Below, in pieces: positions 49,932 through 59,978 of a DNA stretch of 64,000 bases. A model generated the notes under the pieces. The model was not told the DNA's origin and searched no databases. It saw nothing but the letters and a program-made list of their open reading frames with translations. A program made the position numbers and the translations under genes. The stretch is from Photobacterium ganghwense (GTDB lineage: Bacteria > Pseudomonadota > Gammaproteobacteria > Enterobacterales > Vibrionaceae): contig NZ_PYMI01000006.1 in the NCBI RefSeq assembly GCF_003025595.1, forward strand, positions 62,001 through 126,000, given 5' to 3'. The first letter of the stretch is position 1. The number at the start of each line of letters is the position of its first letter.

Positions 49932-51514
49932 TCATGTCCGCTGCTTATGTCAGTCAGGAGCTAGAGTCGGAGTTCGGCACCATTCCACCGGCGTTTCTGC
50001 CGCTGGGTAACCGCCGTCTGTTTCAGCATCAGGTCGCCAGTGCGCCGGAAGGTAAGAAAATTTACCTCAGCTTGCCGGAAAGCTATCAGCTCGAAACTTA
50101 CGATGAAGCCTGGCTGAGCAAGCACGGTGTCGCCCTGCTGCGCATCCCGGATGGCCTGTCACTGGGCGCCTCGCTGGTCTCTGCCCTGACACTGGCTGAT
50201 TATGACCATAAAAGTAGCCTCAGTATCCTGTTCGGAGACACCCTGTTTTCCGAGCTGCCTGGCGGCGAAGATATCATTACGATTTCCCAGGTCGAAAACA
50301 GCTACGATTGGGCCATCGTCACCAATGATAACTCCCACTGGCTCGACACCCCACAGCATCGCCATCTGCTGGATCAGAACAACGTGGTTTGCGGGTATTT
50401 CAAATTCAGCCAGCCCCAGCGGTTGCTCAAAGCACTGACGATGGCGCACTGGGATTTCATCCAGAGCCTGAACTATTACCACGAGGAATGTGGCCTCAAC
50501 AGCGTTCACGTTTCCAACTGGCTCGACTTTGGTCACCTGAATACTTACTACACCTCCAAAGCCAAGTTCACGACCCAGCGGGCCTTTAATCATCTGGAAA
50601 TCACGCCCAAATGGATTCGTAAGTCCAGCACAAAAAACCAGAAAATAGCCGCAGAAGCTCATTGGTTTGAACAGGTACCGCCGATTCTTCGCACCTATCT
50701 GCCTCAATTTCTCGGTACTCAGACACAAAACGGGACAGTGTCTTACCAGCTGGAATACCTGCACCATACCGCACTGAACGAGCTGTTTGTGTTCTCCACC
50801 CTGCCGGAGCTGGTGTGGAAGCAAATTCTCAGCAGTTGCCTGGACTTTATCGACGCCTGCCAGCAACACACCCCGGCCACTGACAACCATCAGCCGATCC
50901 AGTCTCTGGAGGTATTGTTCGGCGAAAAAACACGTCAGCGGCTGACTGAATACTGCCAATCCGTTGGTTGCGAGATGGCAACACCGTGGACGTTTAACGA
51001 CAACCTGAGCGCCTCCTTTGCCGATTTACTGGCGGCCAGCGAGCAATATTTGCCAACGGCATCATTGCCACCAAGTGTCATGCACGGCGACTACTGCTTT
51101 AGCAATATTTTGTATGACTTTCGCAGCGATAAAATAAAAACCATCGACCCACGGGGCATGGATGTACATGGCGACTTCACCGTGTACGGGGATGTGCGTT
51201 ACGATCTGGCCAAGCTGAGCCACTCGGTACTCGGCCTGTATGACTGGATTATCGCCGGCTACTATGAGGTTAGCGTGGTACAACGTGCGATCACCTTCCG
51301 GTTGGATATTCCTAAACACATTAAAAGCATTCAGCAGCTGTTCATTACCTTGATGAAAGAGAAGTATCAGCTATCCGATAAAGCCCTGTACGCCATGCAG
51401 ATCCAGCTGTTTCTGTCTATGCTGCCACTGCATGCCGACGATTTACGCCGCCAGCAAGCGCTGATGGCCAATGCATTTCGCCTTTACCAACTGATTCAGG
51501 ACGCCGAAGTATGA
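49922..51514 (+). CDS. fused nucleotidyltransferase-like / choline-kinase-like protein
   Basis: The 530-residue protein appears to be a fusion. Residues about 1-230 resemble sugar-phosphate nucleotidyltransferases (PPAFLPLGNRRLFQHQ near 22-37), although the usual GGxGxR loop is not evident. Residues about 260-530 have the aminoglycoside/choline kinase fold: VMHGDYCFSNILYD with catalytic Asp and Asn near 389-394, and IKTIDPRGM with the metal aspartate near 406, then GDVRYDLAKLSH. It overlaps the HAD gene by 10 bases and the next gene by 4. The substrate is unknown; a small alcohol such as choline, ethanolamine or a polyol is suggested by the fold only. Confidence 0.75.
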   Translation: MFLIMSAAYVSQELESEFGTIPPAFLPLGNRRLFQHQVASAPEGKKIYLSLPESYQLETYDEAWLSKHGVALLRIPDGLSLGASLVSALTLADYDHKSSLSILFGDTLFSELPGGEDIITISQVENSYDWAIVTNDNSHWLDTPQHRHLLDQNNVVCGYFKFSQPQRLLKALTMAHWDFIQSLNYYHEECGLNSVHVSNWLDFGHLNTYYTSKAKFTTQRAFNHLEITPKWIRKSSTKNQKIAAEAHWFEQVPPILRTYLPQFLGTQTQNGTVSYQLEYLHHTALNELFVFSTLPELVWKQILSSCLDFIDACQQHTPATDNHQPIQSLEVLFGEKTRQRLTEYCQSVGCEMATPWTFNDNLSASFADLLAASEQYLPTASLPPSVMHGDYCFSNILYDFRSDKIKTIDPRGMDVHGDFTVYGDVRYDLAKLSHSVLGLYDWIIAGYYEVSVVQRAITFRLDIPKHIKSIQQLFITLMKEKYQLSDKALYAMQIQLFLSMLPLHADDLRRQQALMANAFRLYQLIQDAEV

Positions 51515-52239
51515 TCGTCATTCCCATGGCCGGCCTAAGTTCCCGTTTTTTCCAAGCTGGGTTTACCGAGCCAAAATACATGCTCAAAGCCCACGGAGAG
51601 ACACTGTTTGCTCACGCCATTAACAGCTTCTCACACTACTTCGACACCGAGTCATTTCTGTTCATCATTCGCGATGTGTACGGAACCCGGGCATTCGTCG
51701 AGCAGGAAGTAAAACGCCTGGGTATCAAAGAAGCCCACATTTTTGTGCTGGAGGAAGCCACCCGCGGTCAGGCGGAAACGGTGTACCTCGGGTTGCAATC
51801 GCTGCCCGAATATCAGGGCCCGATAACCATCTTTAATATCGACACCTTCCGTCCCGGCTTCACTTTCCCAGCCGAGTTGACCCAGTGGGACGGTTACCTT
51901 GAAGTGTTTCAGGGCAGTGGTGATAACTGGTCATTTGCTCAACCAGCATCGGCCGACTCCACCCGCGTGGTGCGCACCACCGAAAAAGAGCCGATCTCCG
52001 ATCTGTGCAGCACCGGTTTATATTACTTTGCCTCAACGGTGCTGTTTACGGATGCCTATGAACGCTATCTTGCCCGCCCTCAAGCTGAATGGGCCAAAGG
52101 TGAGCTCTATATCGCCCCGCTCTATAACACCTTGATTCAGGACGGTCACGCTATCCATTACCACTTGATTGCAACCGATGACGTCATTTTCTGTGGCGTA
52201 CCGGACGAGTACTACCAATTTCTGGAGGGACAAGGTTGA
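51511..52239 (+). CDS. LicC-like nucleotidyltransferase
   Basis: The 242-residue protein starts MIVIPMAGLSSRFFQAGFTEPKYML, with the nucleotide loop MAGLSSRF and the conserved lysine in EPKYML of sugar-phosphate and LicC-type cytidylyltransferases. NIDTFRP supplies the metal-binding aspartate near residue 111. It overlaps both neighbours by 4 bases. With the upstream kinase and phosphatase it probably makes a nucleotide-activated substituent for LPS. Confidence 0.83.
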   Translation: MIVIPMAGLSSRFFQAGFTEPKYMLKAHGETLFAHAINSFSHYFDTESFLFIIRDVYGTRAFVEQEVKRLGIKEAHIFVLEEATRGQAETVYLGLQSLPEYQGPITIFNIDTFRPGFTFPAELTQWDGYLEVFQGSGDNWSFAQPASADSTRVVRTTEKEPISDLCSTGLYYFASTVLFTDAYERYLARPQAEWAKGELYIAPLYNTLIQDGHAIHYHLIATDDVIFCGVPDEYYQFLEGQG

Positions 52240-53189
52240 GCCAGGATTTCCAACACATCAGCGTTGTGGTTCAGGGACCGGTCCAAAACTATAAAGGCCG
52301 GACCCATCACGAAGAAGGCATCACCAAACGCTGCCTGGACAGTATCCGTACCCATTTACCGGGAGCGACGGTCATCCTGTCGACCTGGCCGGATCAGGAC
52401 CTGTCGGGTCTGGATTATGACTTGCTGGTGATCAGTGAAGACCCGGGGCAAAACAGTGACGGCTTCTGCCCGGTGAATTACTATCGCCAGATCGTCTCGA
52501 CCAAAGCAGGCCTAGCACGCGTGACAACCCCTTATGCTGTGAAGCTGCGCAGTGACAACTTCCTCACCGGCAACGAATTCGTGGCACTGCAGCAAGCCTT
52601 CCCTTGCAGTCAGGCCGAACACCGCGTGTTTGCCGAAAAAGTGGTCATCAACGCGAACCTGTTTCGACGGACCTCACACGGCCAACGGGTGATCATGAGC
52701 CCGAGTGACTTTTTCTATTATGGCCGCACTGACGATCTGCGGAAAATCTGGGACCAACCGCCATTTACCCAGCAACCCTTCGCGGCTGAACTGATGGCGC
52801 AGGCTACCCGCCGGTCAGCCGGAGAGCCGGCACTGGAAGCTGAGCAAGTGTACTGCCAAATCTGGCTCAAGGCCTTGTTACCCGAACGCACACCTCTAAT
52901 GGCCAGCCGGTTTACCAGCCGTCAGCAAGACATCACATTCTGGGAATCATTCCTGGCCAGCAACATCATTATTGCCGATCCGGAGAACAGCGGCATTGGT
53001 CTGCGGAAAATTTCCATCAGGAAGCTGAAGCGGGCCAATGAATACAGTCATATCGACTGGCTGCGCCTGTACCGCAAATATTGTGATGCCCGCCAGCCGC
53101 TGACCTATACCGCACAGCAGTTGTTACTGGAGTTGCGCCGGCTGTTCAAACTGCCGCTGAGCAAGCTGATTTATAAATGGTCCCACTAA
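52236..53189 (+). CDS. wavE: WavE family LPS synthesis protein
   Basis: WavE is a core-biosynthesis glycosyltransferase family first named in V. cholerae. The 317-residue protein has ISVVVQGPVQN at the start, TKRCLDSIRTHLPGATVILSTW, and YAVKLRSDNFL with the metal-binding RSDN near residue 110. It begins at TTG 52236, with GGAGGGA eight bases upstream and the start overlapping the TGA of the preceding gene. It is the last gene of the plus-strand LPS operon. Confidence 0.83.
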   Translation: MSQDFQHISVVVQGPVQNYKGRTHHEEGITKRCLDSIRTHLPGATVILSTWPDQDLSGLDYDLLVISEDPGQNSDGFCPVNYYRQIVSTKAGLARVTTPYAVKLRSDNFLTGNEFVALQQAFPCSQAEHRVFAEKVVINANLFRRTSHGQRVIMSPSDFFYYGRTDDLRKIWDQPPFTQQPFAAELMAQATRRSAGEPALEAEQVYCQIWLKALLPERTPLMASRFTSRQQDITFWESFLASNIIIADPENSGIGLRKISIRKLKRANEYSHIDWLRLYRKYCDARQPLTYTAQQLLLELRRLFKLPLSKLIYKWSH

Positions 53190-53215
53190 AAAAACCGCCA
53201 AAATGGCGGTTTTTC
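53189..53215. terminator. bidirectional terminator after wavE
   Basis: AAAAAACCGCC-aaaat-GGCGGTTTTTC overlaps the wavE stop codon. T runs on both strands also stop the convergent transferase gene. Confidence 0.92.
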
Positions 53216-53246
53216 TTCGTACTGGAGATACCGAAACAGCAAGATC

Positions 53247-54162
53247 CTATAATATTTCCTGCTTCAAGAAGGTTATCCTTTCCTGGTAACGCTCTCCCTG
53301 CACATACTTGTCCCGATAGGTTTGCTTGGCAATGAATGCATTCCTGTACTGTGAGAAGTCATCATCAAGCTCAGCGTAGTTATTCGATAGCAGTTGAATT
53401 TGTTGCCAAGTCTCTGCCTGGTCGTCACAGCTAACGACTTCATTAAATAAATAAAACAACCAGAAATAAGGCGCAAACCCTTTTCGTTCCAAATGTTCCA
53501 GCAAAGGATATCCACTACCGGCTTTGCTGATCAGATTCCGGCGAGCCGCAAGTTTCCTAGTTGTATTTAGCCCTCTTATCTCGAGCTTCTGTTTTCTGTG
53601 CGGCTGGTATAAATACTCAATCGCCACCTCAAGCAGCCGCTTCGGAATGACCGCTCCGCGCCGCTAAAAACCACGAGACCAGTTGACGATCATCAGAATA
53701 CTTTTCGCGAAAGGAGAAAAACGGTGTGTTTTCCATATCAAGCCACTGATCCAGCGGCTTTAAACAAAATGAGGTGGCATCAGCCCATACACCACCAAAC
53801 TTATACAATAAAAATATTCTCAGGAAATCACTCTTGCCTGCAGCTTTAAGATCCACCGTGAAACAATTGAAGACATCATTAAAGTTGAAGCCAAGTATGT
53901 CAGAGATATTCACTTCATTCAGGAGAATAACTTGATAATCAGGGTTTTGTGTTACCCAGCTTTTATAAGAAAGCTGCACAACCTCTGGGGCGTTGTCGAG
54001 TCCTGAATCCCAGTACATCCAGACGGTCTTCGTAAAATCACCCGCTGGAATTTCCAGGTGCTGAATATGAGACAGCGCCTCAAGACCCTTTTGATAATCC
54101 TGCTCAGAGATGACAGGTGTCGGCTGCAAGTACTTTCGCAGTTTTCGTATCATCTCTTTCAT
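53247..54162 (-). pseudogene. capsule-type glycosyltransferase (Caps_synth/OCH1-like), frameshifted
   Basis: Two minus-strand frames, 53629-54162 (177 residues) and 53247-53627 (126 residues), together make one protein. The first has TVWMYWDSGLDNAPEVV, GGVWADATSF with the DxD motif near residue 128, and SWFLAARSGHS, then runs into EAAA and a stop. In the next frame the same DNA reads PKRLLEVAIEYLY, which continues the expected helix. One missing base near 53640-53650 explains both. The remaining fold is nearly complete, so the break is recent or a sequencing error. This stretch is also more AT-rich than its neighbours. Confidence 0.8.
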
Positions 54163-54929
54163 GCGTTCTTTTCTTGCTCAAGCAGCCACAGCCCAACATA
54201 TTTATTGAAGTTCACCTGGGCATACGTCATGGCGACGATGAAACCCACACTGCCGTCCAGGAAACCACGACGCAGAATATAAATATGGAAAAACGTCCAC
54301 ATCCCTCGTAGCAGGGCAAGTACCAGGCCATGGGATTTTTTCCCTTTACGATGGTATTTCTGCGACCCCAGCCAGGCATATTTAGCGGCTTTATCCAGAC
54401 CGTGACCGTAATCGCGGTGGGTGTAATGCAGCAACAAGCCTTTCATGACACCGGTCGAGCCCGGTGCAGGCACCACAGTTTCATGAACCTCATCCAGGGT
54501 AAACCTTGCGCCTTCACGTTTAAACAGACGCAGAACCGAACGGGCGCTGCGGCCATATTTGAGGGTTTTGCCGTACAACGTGACACCCCAAGGCAGACGG
54601 TACGCCGTGTGCTCAATCTGCTCTTGCTCCAGCATCGCGATCAGTGCCGATTTCATCGTTTCATCCAGCGCTTCGTCGGCATCAATAGACAGAACCCAGT
54701 CGCCAGTTGCTTTATCCAGCGCCCGCTGTTTCTGCTTACCAAACCCCGGCCAGTCAGTGATCGTCACGTTGTCGGTATAACGCTGACAAATTTCGACTGT
54801 GTTATCGGTTGAGCCACTATCCAGCACAATGATTTCATCGGCGATGTCTACGACCGATTGCAGGCACGGCTCGATGCGATCCGCTTCGTTTTTCGTGATC
54901 ACAATTACTGACAATGAATGCCTTCTCAT
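54159..54929 (-). CDS. glycosyltransferase family 2, WaaE/KdtX-like
   Basis: GT2 enzymes of this group transfer glucose or a similar sugar to inner-core heptose. The 256-residue protein has LSVIVITKNEADRIEPCL, DSGSTDNTVEIC, LSIDADEALDE with the DxD near residue 94, and LDEVHE. The C-terminal part RGFLDGSVGFIVAMTYA is hydrophobic, consistent with membrane association. It overlaps the frameshifted gene by 4 bases, so they form an operon. Confidence 0.9.
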   Translation of the reverse strand: MRRHSLSVIVITKNEADRIEPCLQSVVDIADEIIVLDSGSTDNTVEICQRYTDNVTITDWPGFGKQKQRALDKATGDWVLSIDADEALDETMKSALIAMLEQEQIEHTAYRLPWGVTLYGKTLKYGRSARSVLRLFKREGARFTLDEVHETVVPAPGSTGVMKGLLLHYTHRDYGHGLDKAAKYAWLGSQKYHRKGKKSHGLVLALLRGMWTFFHIYILRRGFLDGSVGFIVAMTYAQVNFNKYVGLWLLEQEKNA

Positions 54930-55006
54930 AAATTGGGCCTTTCTGTTAACGATGTTTTGAATAAGTTCTGTATCGGGCAGCTACTTGCAGGCTACATTCC
55001 CCGAGC

Positions 55007-56062
55007 TTACCACTTCCAGTATCCGAGTTTCTTTCGCATTTTGAATTGACGCATCAAATTCAACGGCTTGGATTTCAGCCCGGCCCGGCCGTCTGCAATC
55101 ATCGCGTTGGTGGCCTGCAGTACACGCTCACTGGATGCGCCGTCAGAATACGGGTGAATCAGTTGGCAATAGCGCTCAATCTCAGCCATCAGGGCTTCCG
55201 GGCGTTGCAGAGCCTCGGTAAGCGCCGCTTCGACAGCATCCACTTCAGTGACATCCAGCAGGTACTCCCCCGGTGACTGATTGCAGAACGTCACAACCGG
55301 TTTACGCTGCAACAGGAACATCAGCAGAACCGATGAGGTGTCGCACAACATCACGTCTGCCGCCTGCAACAACGGAATCACATTGTCGGTTTCGACAAAC
55401 TGCAGGTGTTCGCCCGCCAGGCTTTTGTACTTATCGACAATATCCTGATCCATTTTCGGGTGGAACTGAATCAGCCAGCGCCATTTACCGGTCTGCGACA
55501 ACTGTTTGATCTTCTCAAACAGTATCGGCGCACATGTCAGGTTGCGGGAAAACGTCGAGCACATCAGCACCGTCGGCCGCGGGTCAGCCGGTGCCAGGTA
55601 AGGGTTATTAGGCTCTGGGGTAAACAGCGGATCCAGTGCCGGCCAGCCTGTTTGCGCCACTCGGAAAAAACCGTGCTCAGCGGCCAGCTGTTCAAATCGT
55701 TCGGTGGTATCCGGCCCCTGCGTGCAGTACAGATCAAAACAACCACGTATCTCAAAATGATCCTCGCGACCGCGGCGGTTGAGTTTTCCGGCATTGAAAC
55801 CATGAAAGACACCCACCTTGAGCCCCGGAACGAAACTCGGCACCACATTGCCCGGGACGAACACCGCATCCGGCTGCCAGGCTTTGACATCGCCGATGGT
55901 CGCCAGCACCTGCTCGTCAGGAGCGAGGAAAGCCGGATTGACTTCATTGCCTTCCAGGAACCAGCGCACTTCCCCGCCCTGTGCCAATATGGCGTGTTGC
56001 AGCGGCCGTAAGATGGCATACGAATAGTTCTGGGCGATATACATCAAGTAACGTTTTTTCAT
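55007..56062 (-). CDS. CDP-glycerol glycerophosphotransferase family protein
   Basis: The 351-residue protein fits the Glyphos_transf (TagB/TagF) family, with KVGVFHGFNAGK, TGWPALDP, FHPKMDQDIVDKY and the catalytic-site histidine and DVMLCDTSSVLLMFLLQRKPVV near residue 250. It lacks the membrane-binding extension of Gram-positive TagF. Such proteins near LPS genes may transfer glycerophosphate or another phospho-alcohol onto the core. It is divergent from waaA across 150 bases. Confidence 0.85.
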   Translation of the reverse strand: MKKRYLMYIAQNYSYAILRPLQHAILAQGGEVRWFLEGNEVNPAFLAPDEQVLATIGDVKAWQPDAVFVPGNVVPSFVPGLKVGVFHGFNAGKLNRRGREDHFEIRGCFDLYCTQGPDTTERFEQLAAEHGFFRVAQTGWPALDPLFTPEPNNPYLAPADPRPTVLMCSTFSRNLTCAPILFEKIKQLSQTGKWRWLIQFHPKMDQDIVDKYKSLAGEHLQFVETDNVIPLLQAADVMLCDTSSVLLMFLLQRKPVVTFCNQSPGEYLLDVTEVDAVEAALTEALQRPEALMAEIERYCQLIHPYSDGASSERVLQATNAMIADGRAGLKSKPLNLMRQFKMRKKLGYWKW

Positions 56063-56178
56063 CTAACTCTCTGCTCGGTTCCCGTCGCCGGTCTGTACAT
56101 GAAACAAGACGGTTATTCTAACCGAATCATGCTGTGGATAGTGAGTTTTCCCCGCCTGTTCGTGACGAAAGAAGCCGT

Positions 56179-56184
56179 TATAAT
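56179..56184 (+). promoter_or_regulatory. -10 element of a waaA promoter
   Basis: A perfect TATAAT lies 30 bases before the waaA start. CTGTTC at 56156-56161 is a weak -35 with 17-base spacing. Confidence 0.6.
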
Positions 56185-56213
56185 AGCCCTAAATCGTTCA
56201 CTGGCCTTTGATT

Positions 56214-57488
56214 ATGTTGATACGCGCCCTTTATACCCTGCTGCTCTGCCTAGCCTCTCCCGTGCTGTTGTTCGGGCTTTATAAAAAGAAACCCGGTAAA
56301 CCGACTTTTGGTTCCCGCTGGAAAGAGCATTTTGGCTTCACGCCGCCTGTCCGGGGTCAGCGTCCGATCTGGGTTCATGCCGTCAGTGTGGGCGAGTCCA
56401 TTGCCGCGATCCCCGTCATTAAAGCCCTTAAAGCGGCTTACCCCGACACCCCCATTGTCGTTACCACCACCACCAGCACCGGGGCCCAGCAAGTCGAAAA
56501 ACTCGGGGATCTGGTGGAACACCGCTATATGCCTATCGATTTTGCTTGGTGCGTCCGCGGTTTTTTGCGCGCAGTTCGCCCCTCCGCGATGCTGATCATG
56601 GAAACCGAACTATGGCCCAATACCCTGGCGACAGTGCACAGCGCCGGGATTCCGGTGATCGTGATGAACGCGCGCCTGTCCGCCCGCTCCGCCACCCGTT
56701 ATCAGCGCTTCCAGCCGGTCTTTAAACTGATTGCACGTCATCTTGACCATATCCTGTGCCTGCATCAAGATGATGCCGACCGCTTCGCCCGATTGGGCAT
56801 TGCAGCCAGCCGACTGACAGTTACCGGCTCAGTGAAGTTTGATATTCATATTGATGAGAGCATTCGCAAGCAGGCACAGCAGCTGCGGACGGTGCTGGGT
56901 TCAGCTCGCCCGGTATGGGTCGCAGCCAGCACCCACAAGGGAGAGGATGAACAGGTGCTGGAAGCCTTTGCCGCGGTTCGCCACCAGCATCCCGACAGTC
57001 TGCTGATTCTGGTGCCCCGCCACCCCGAGCGCTTCGATCAGGTTGAGCAGCTTTGTCTGGCACAGTCATTACGCTGTGTTCGCCGGACCGGCGACCAGGC
57101 GGTTACGCCGGAAACTCAGGTTTATCTGGCAGACACCATGGGAGAAATGCTGTTGTTTCTGGGGGCTGCCGATATCACCTTCATGGGCGGGAGCCTGATC
57201 GGCGATCGCGTCGGCGGCCACAATATGCTGGAGCCCGCCGCAATGGGCAAACCGACCCTAACCGGGCCGAGTTTTTATAACTTTGCCGACATCACCCAGC
57301 AATTACGGGACGCCGGAGCTCTCGAGGTTTGCCAAGACGCCCGGGACTTGGGCGAGCGTTTGTCCGTATTGCTGGCGGCCCCAGAACAGCGCCAGTGCAT
57401 GAGCCAGGCCGCCCTGAATGTCGTCAGGCAGAATCAGGGCGCGGTTAACAAAACCCTGACGGTACTGGCCACTCTGCTGAAAGATTAG
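56214..57488 (+). CDS. waaA: 3-deoxy-D-manno-octulosonic acid transferase
   Basis: WaaA (KdtA) transfers Kdo to lipid IVA. The 424-residue GT30 protein has a membrane anchor at about residues 3-20 and the signature PIWVHAVSVGESIAAIPVI with the catalytic glutamate, METELWPN near residue 127, and FMGGSLIGDRVGGHNMLEPA near residue 325. A TTG two codons upstream is possible but ATG 56214 is used. It ends 4 bases inside the convergent kdkA. Whether it adds one or two Kdo residues is suggested by the adjacent Kdo kinase. Confidence 0.96.
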   Translation: MLIRALYTLLLCLASPVLLFGLYKKKPGKPTFGSRWKEHFGFTPPVRGQRPIWVHAVSVGESIAAIPVIKALKAAYPDTPIVVTTTTSTGAQQVEKLGDLVEHRYMPIDFAWCVRGFLRAVRPSAMLIMETELWPNTLATVHSAGIPVIVMNARLSARSATRYQRFQPVFKLIARHLDHILCLHQDDADRFARLGIAASRLTVTGSVKFDIHIDESIRKQAQQLRTVLGSARPVWVAASTHKGEDEQVLEAFAAVRHQHPDSLLILVPRHPERFDQVEQLCLAQSLRCVRRTGDQAVTPETQVYLADTMGEMLLFLGAADITFMGGSLIGDRVGGHNMLEPAAMGKPTLTGPSFYNFADITQQLRDAGALEVCQDARDLGERLSVLLAAPEQRQCMSQAALNVVRQNQGAVNKTLTVLATLLKD

Positions 57489-58189
57489 TCGTTCCGGTAT
57501 CCGGCCAGCAGCCACTGCCAGCACGAGGCATCAAACCGGATCCCCCGCTTGCCCTGCTCTTTGACAAACGAGCGGTGCAAGCGGGACAGATTCCCTTCTT
57601 TCCATTGCTCGCCCTGCTGTTCATAGCACTTATCAAAATCAATCAGCCAGACCAGCTGCTGGTCATCCAGCAGGATATTGTGACTGTTGAGATCGGTATG
57701 GCACACCTGCAGGTCATGCATCTGACGCACCATGGCCCCAATCGCGCGCCAACACGACTCTGGCAAAGCCTGCTCGGCGAGAATCGCGACCAAATCCTGC
57801 GCGTTAGCCACTTTTTCCACCAGCAAATCGGCCTGATAGGTCAGTCCGCTACGTACTGCCCGCGCCGCCACAGGTCGCGGAACCCTCACGCCACCCTGCG
57901 CCAGTTTATCCAGCAGGCGAAACTCTGCGGCGCCGCGGGTATTGTCCCAGCCTGTAAACCAGTAGGCATCTTTCACCAGCTTGCCGAACAGGCCGCCCCG
58001 GCGATAGTGGCGCAAGGCCATCGGCAGTGCTTGGCCCTCGACAAACCAGGTCGTGCCCCGGCCCTGTGCCGAGCCGGTGACCCGTCCGGCCTGTTGCCAG
58101 AAGGCCGGGTCAAAGCAACGAAGGGGCTCTTCCCGTAACAAATCCGGGTCAAACCAGATCCGCTGATTGTCTTTCGTAATCACTTGCAC
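57485..58189 (-). CDS. kdkA: 3-deoxy-D-manno-octulosonic acid kinase
   Basis: KdkA phosphorylates the 4-OH of Kdo in organisms with a single core Kdo, such as Haemophilus and Vibrio. The 234-residue protein has a kinase-like fold with the catalytic loop HTDLNSHNILL near residue 165 and LIDFDKCYE near residue 183. It is tail-to-tail with waaA, overlapping by four bases. Confidence 0.94.
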   Translation of the reverse strand: MQVITKDNQRIWFDPDLLREEPLRCFDPAFWQQAGRVTGSAQGRGTTWFVEGQALPMALRHYRRGGLFGKLVKDAYWFTGWDNTRGAAEFRLLDKLAQGGVRVPRPVAARAVRSGLTYQADLLVEKVANAQDLVAILAEQALPESCWRAIGAMVRQMHDLQVCHTDLNSHNILLDDQQLVWLIDFDKCYEQQGEQWKEGNLSRLHRSFVKEQGKRGIRFDASCWQWLLAGYRND

Positions 58190-58281
58190 ACTTTCTCTCC
58201 AGGCATGAGGCGACAGAGTATTTTACAATCACTTACGTGAACTGCATAATTTCCTCTCTGAATCACTAACAGGTAACTGTC

Positions 58282-59837
<1,556 letters not shown>

Positions 59838-59856
59838 AAAACCAGTCCCAGCAATA

Positions 59857-59887
59857 TCAAAAAAGGAGGCCAAGCCTCCTTTTTTAT
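59857..59887 (+). terminator. rho-independent terminator of coaD
   Basis: AAAAAAGGAGGC-caa-GCCTCCTTTTTT with a T run on both strands; it may also stop the convergent epimerase gene. Confidence 0.92.
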
Positions 59888-59978
59888 TCGCATTACTTTG
59901 CGTCCTTCACGACTTACCGCTTTTCAGGCCGCAACATTCATGCAGTCGTATTAACACGACTGCATTAACACTACCGTT

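Noticed and set aside
46526..54162. Genomic island or recent mobile insertion at the LPS locus
   Set aside because: There are no integrase, transposase, tRNA or direct repeats. Variable core genes between hldD and coaD are normal for Vibrionaceae, so transfer by recombination is possible but not shown.
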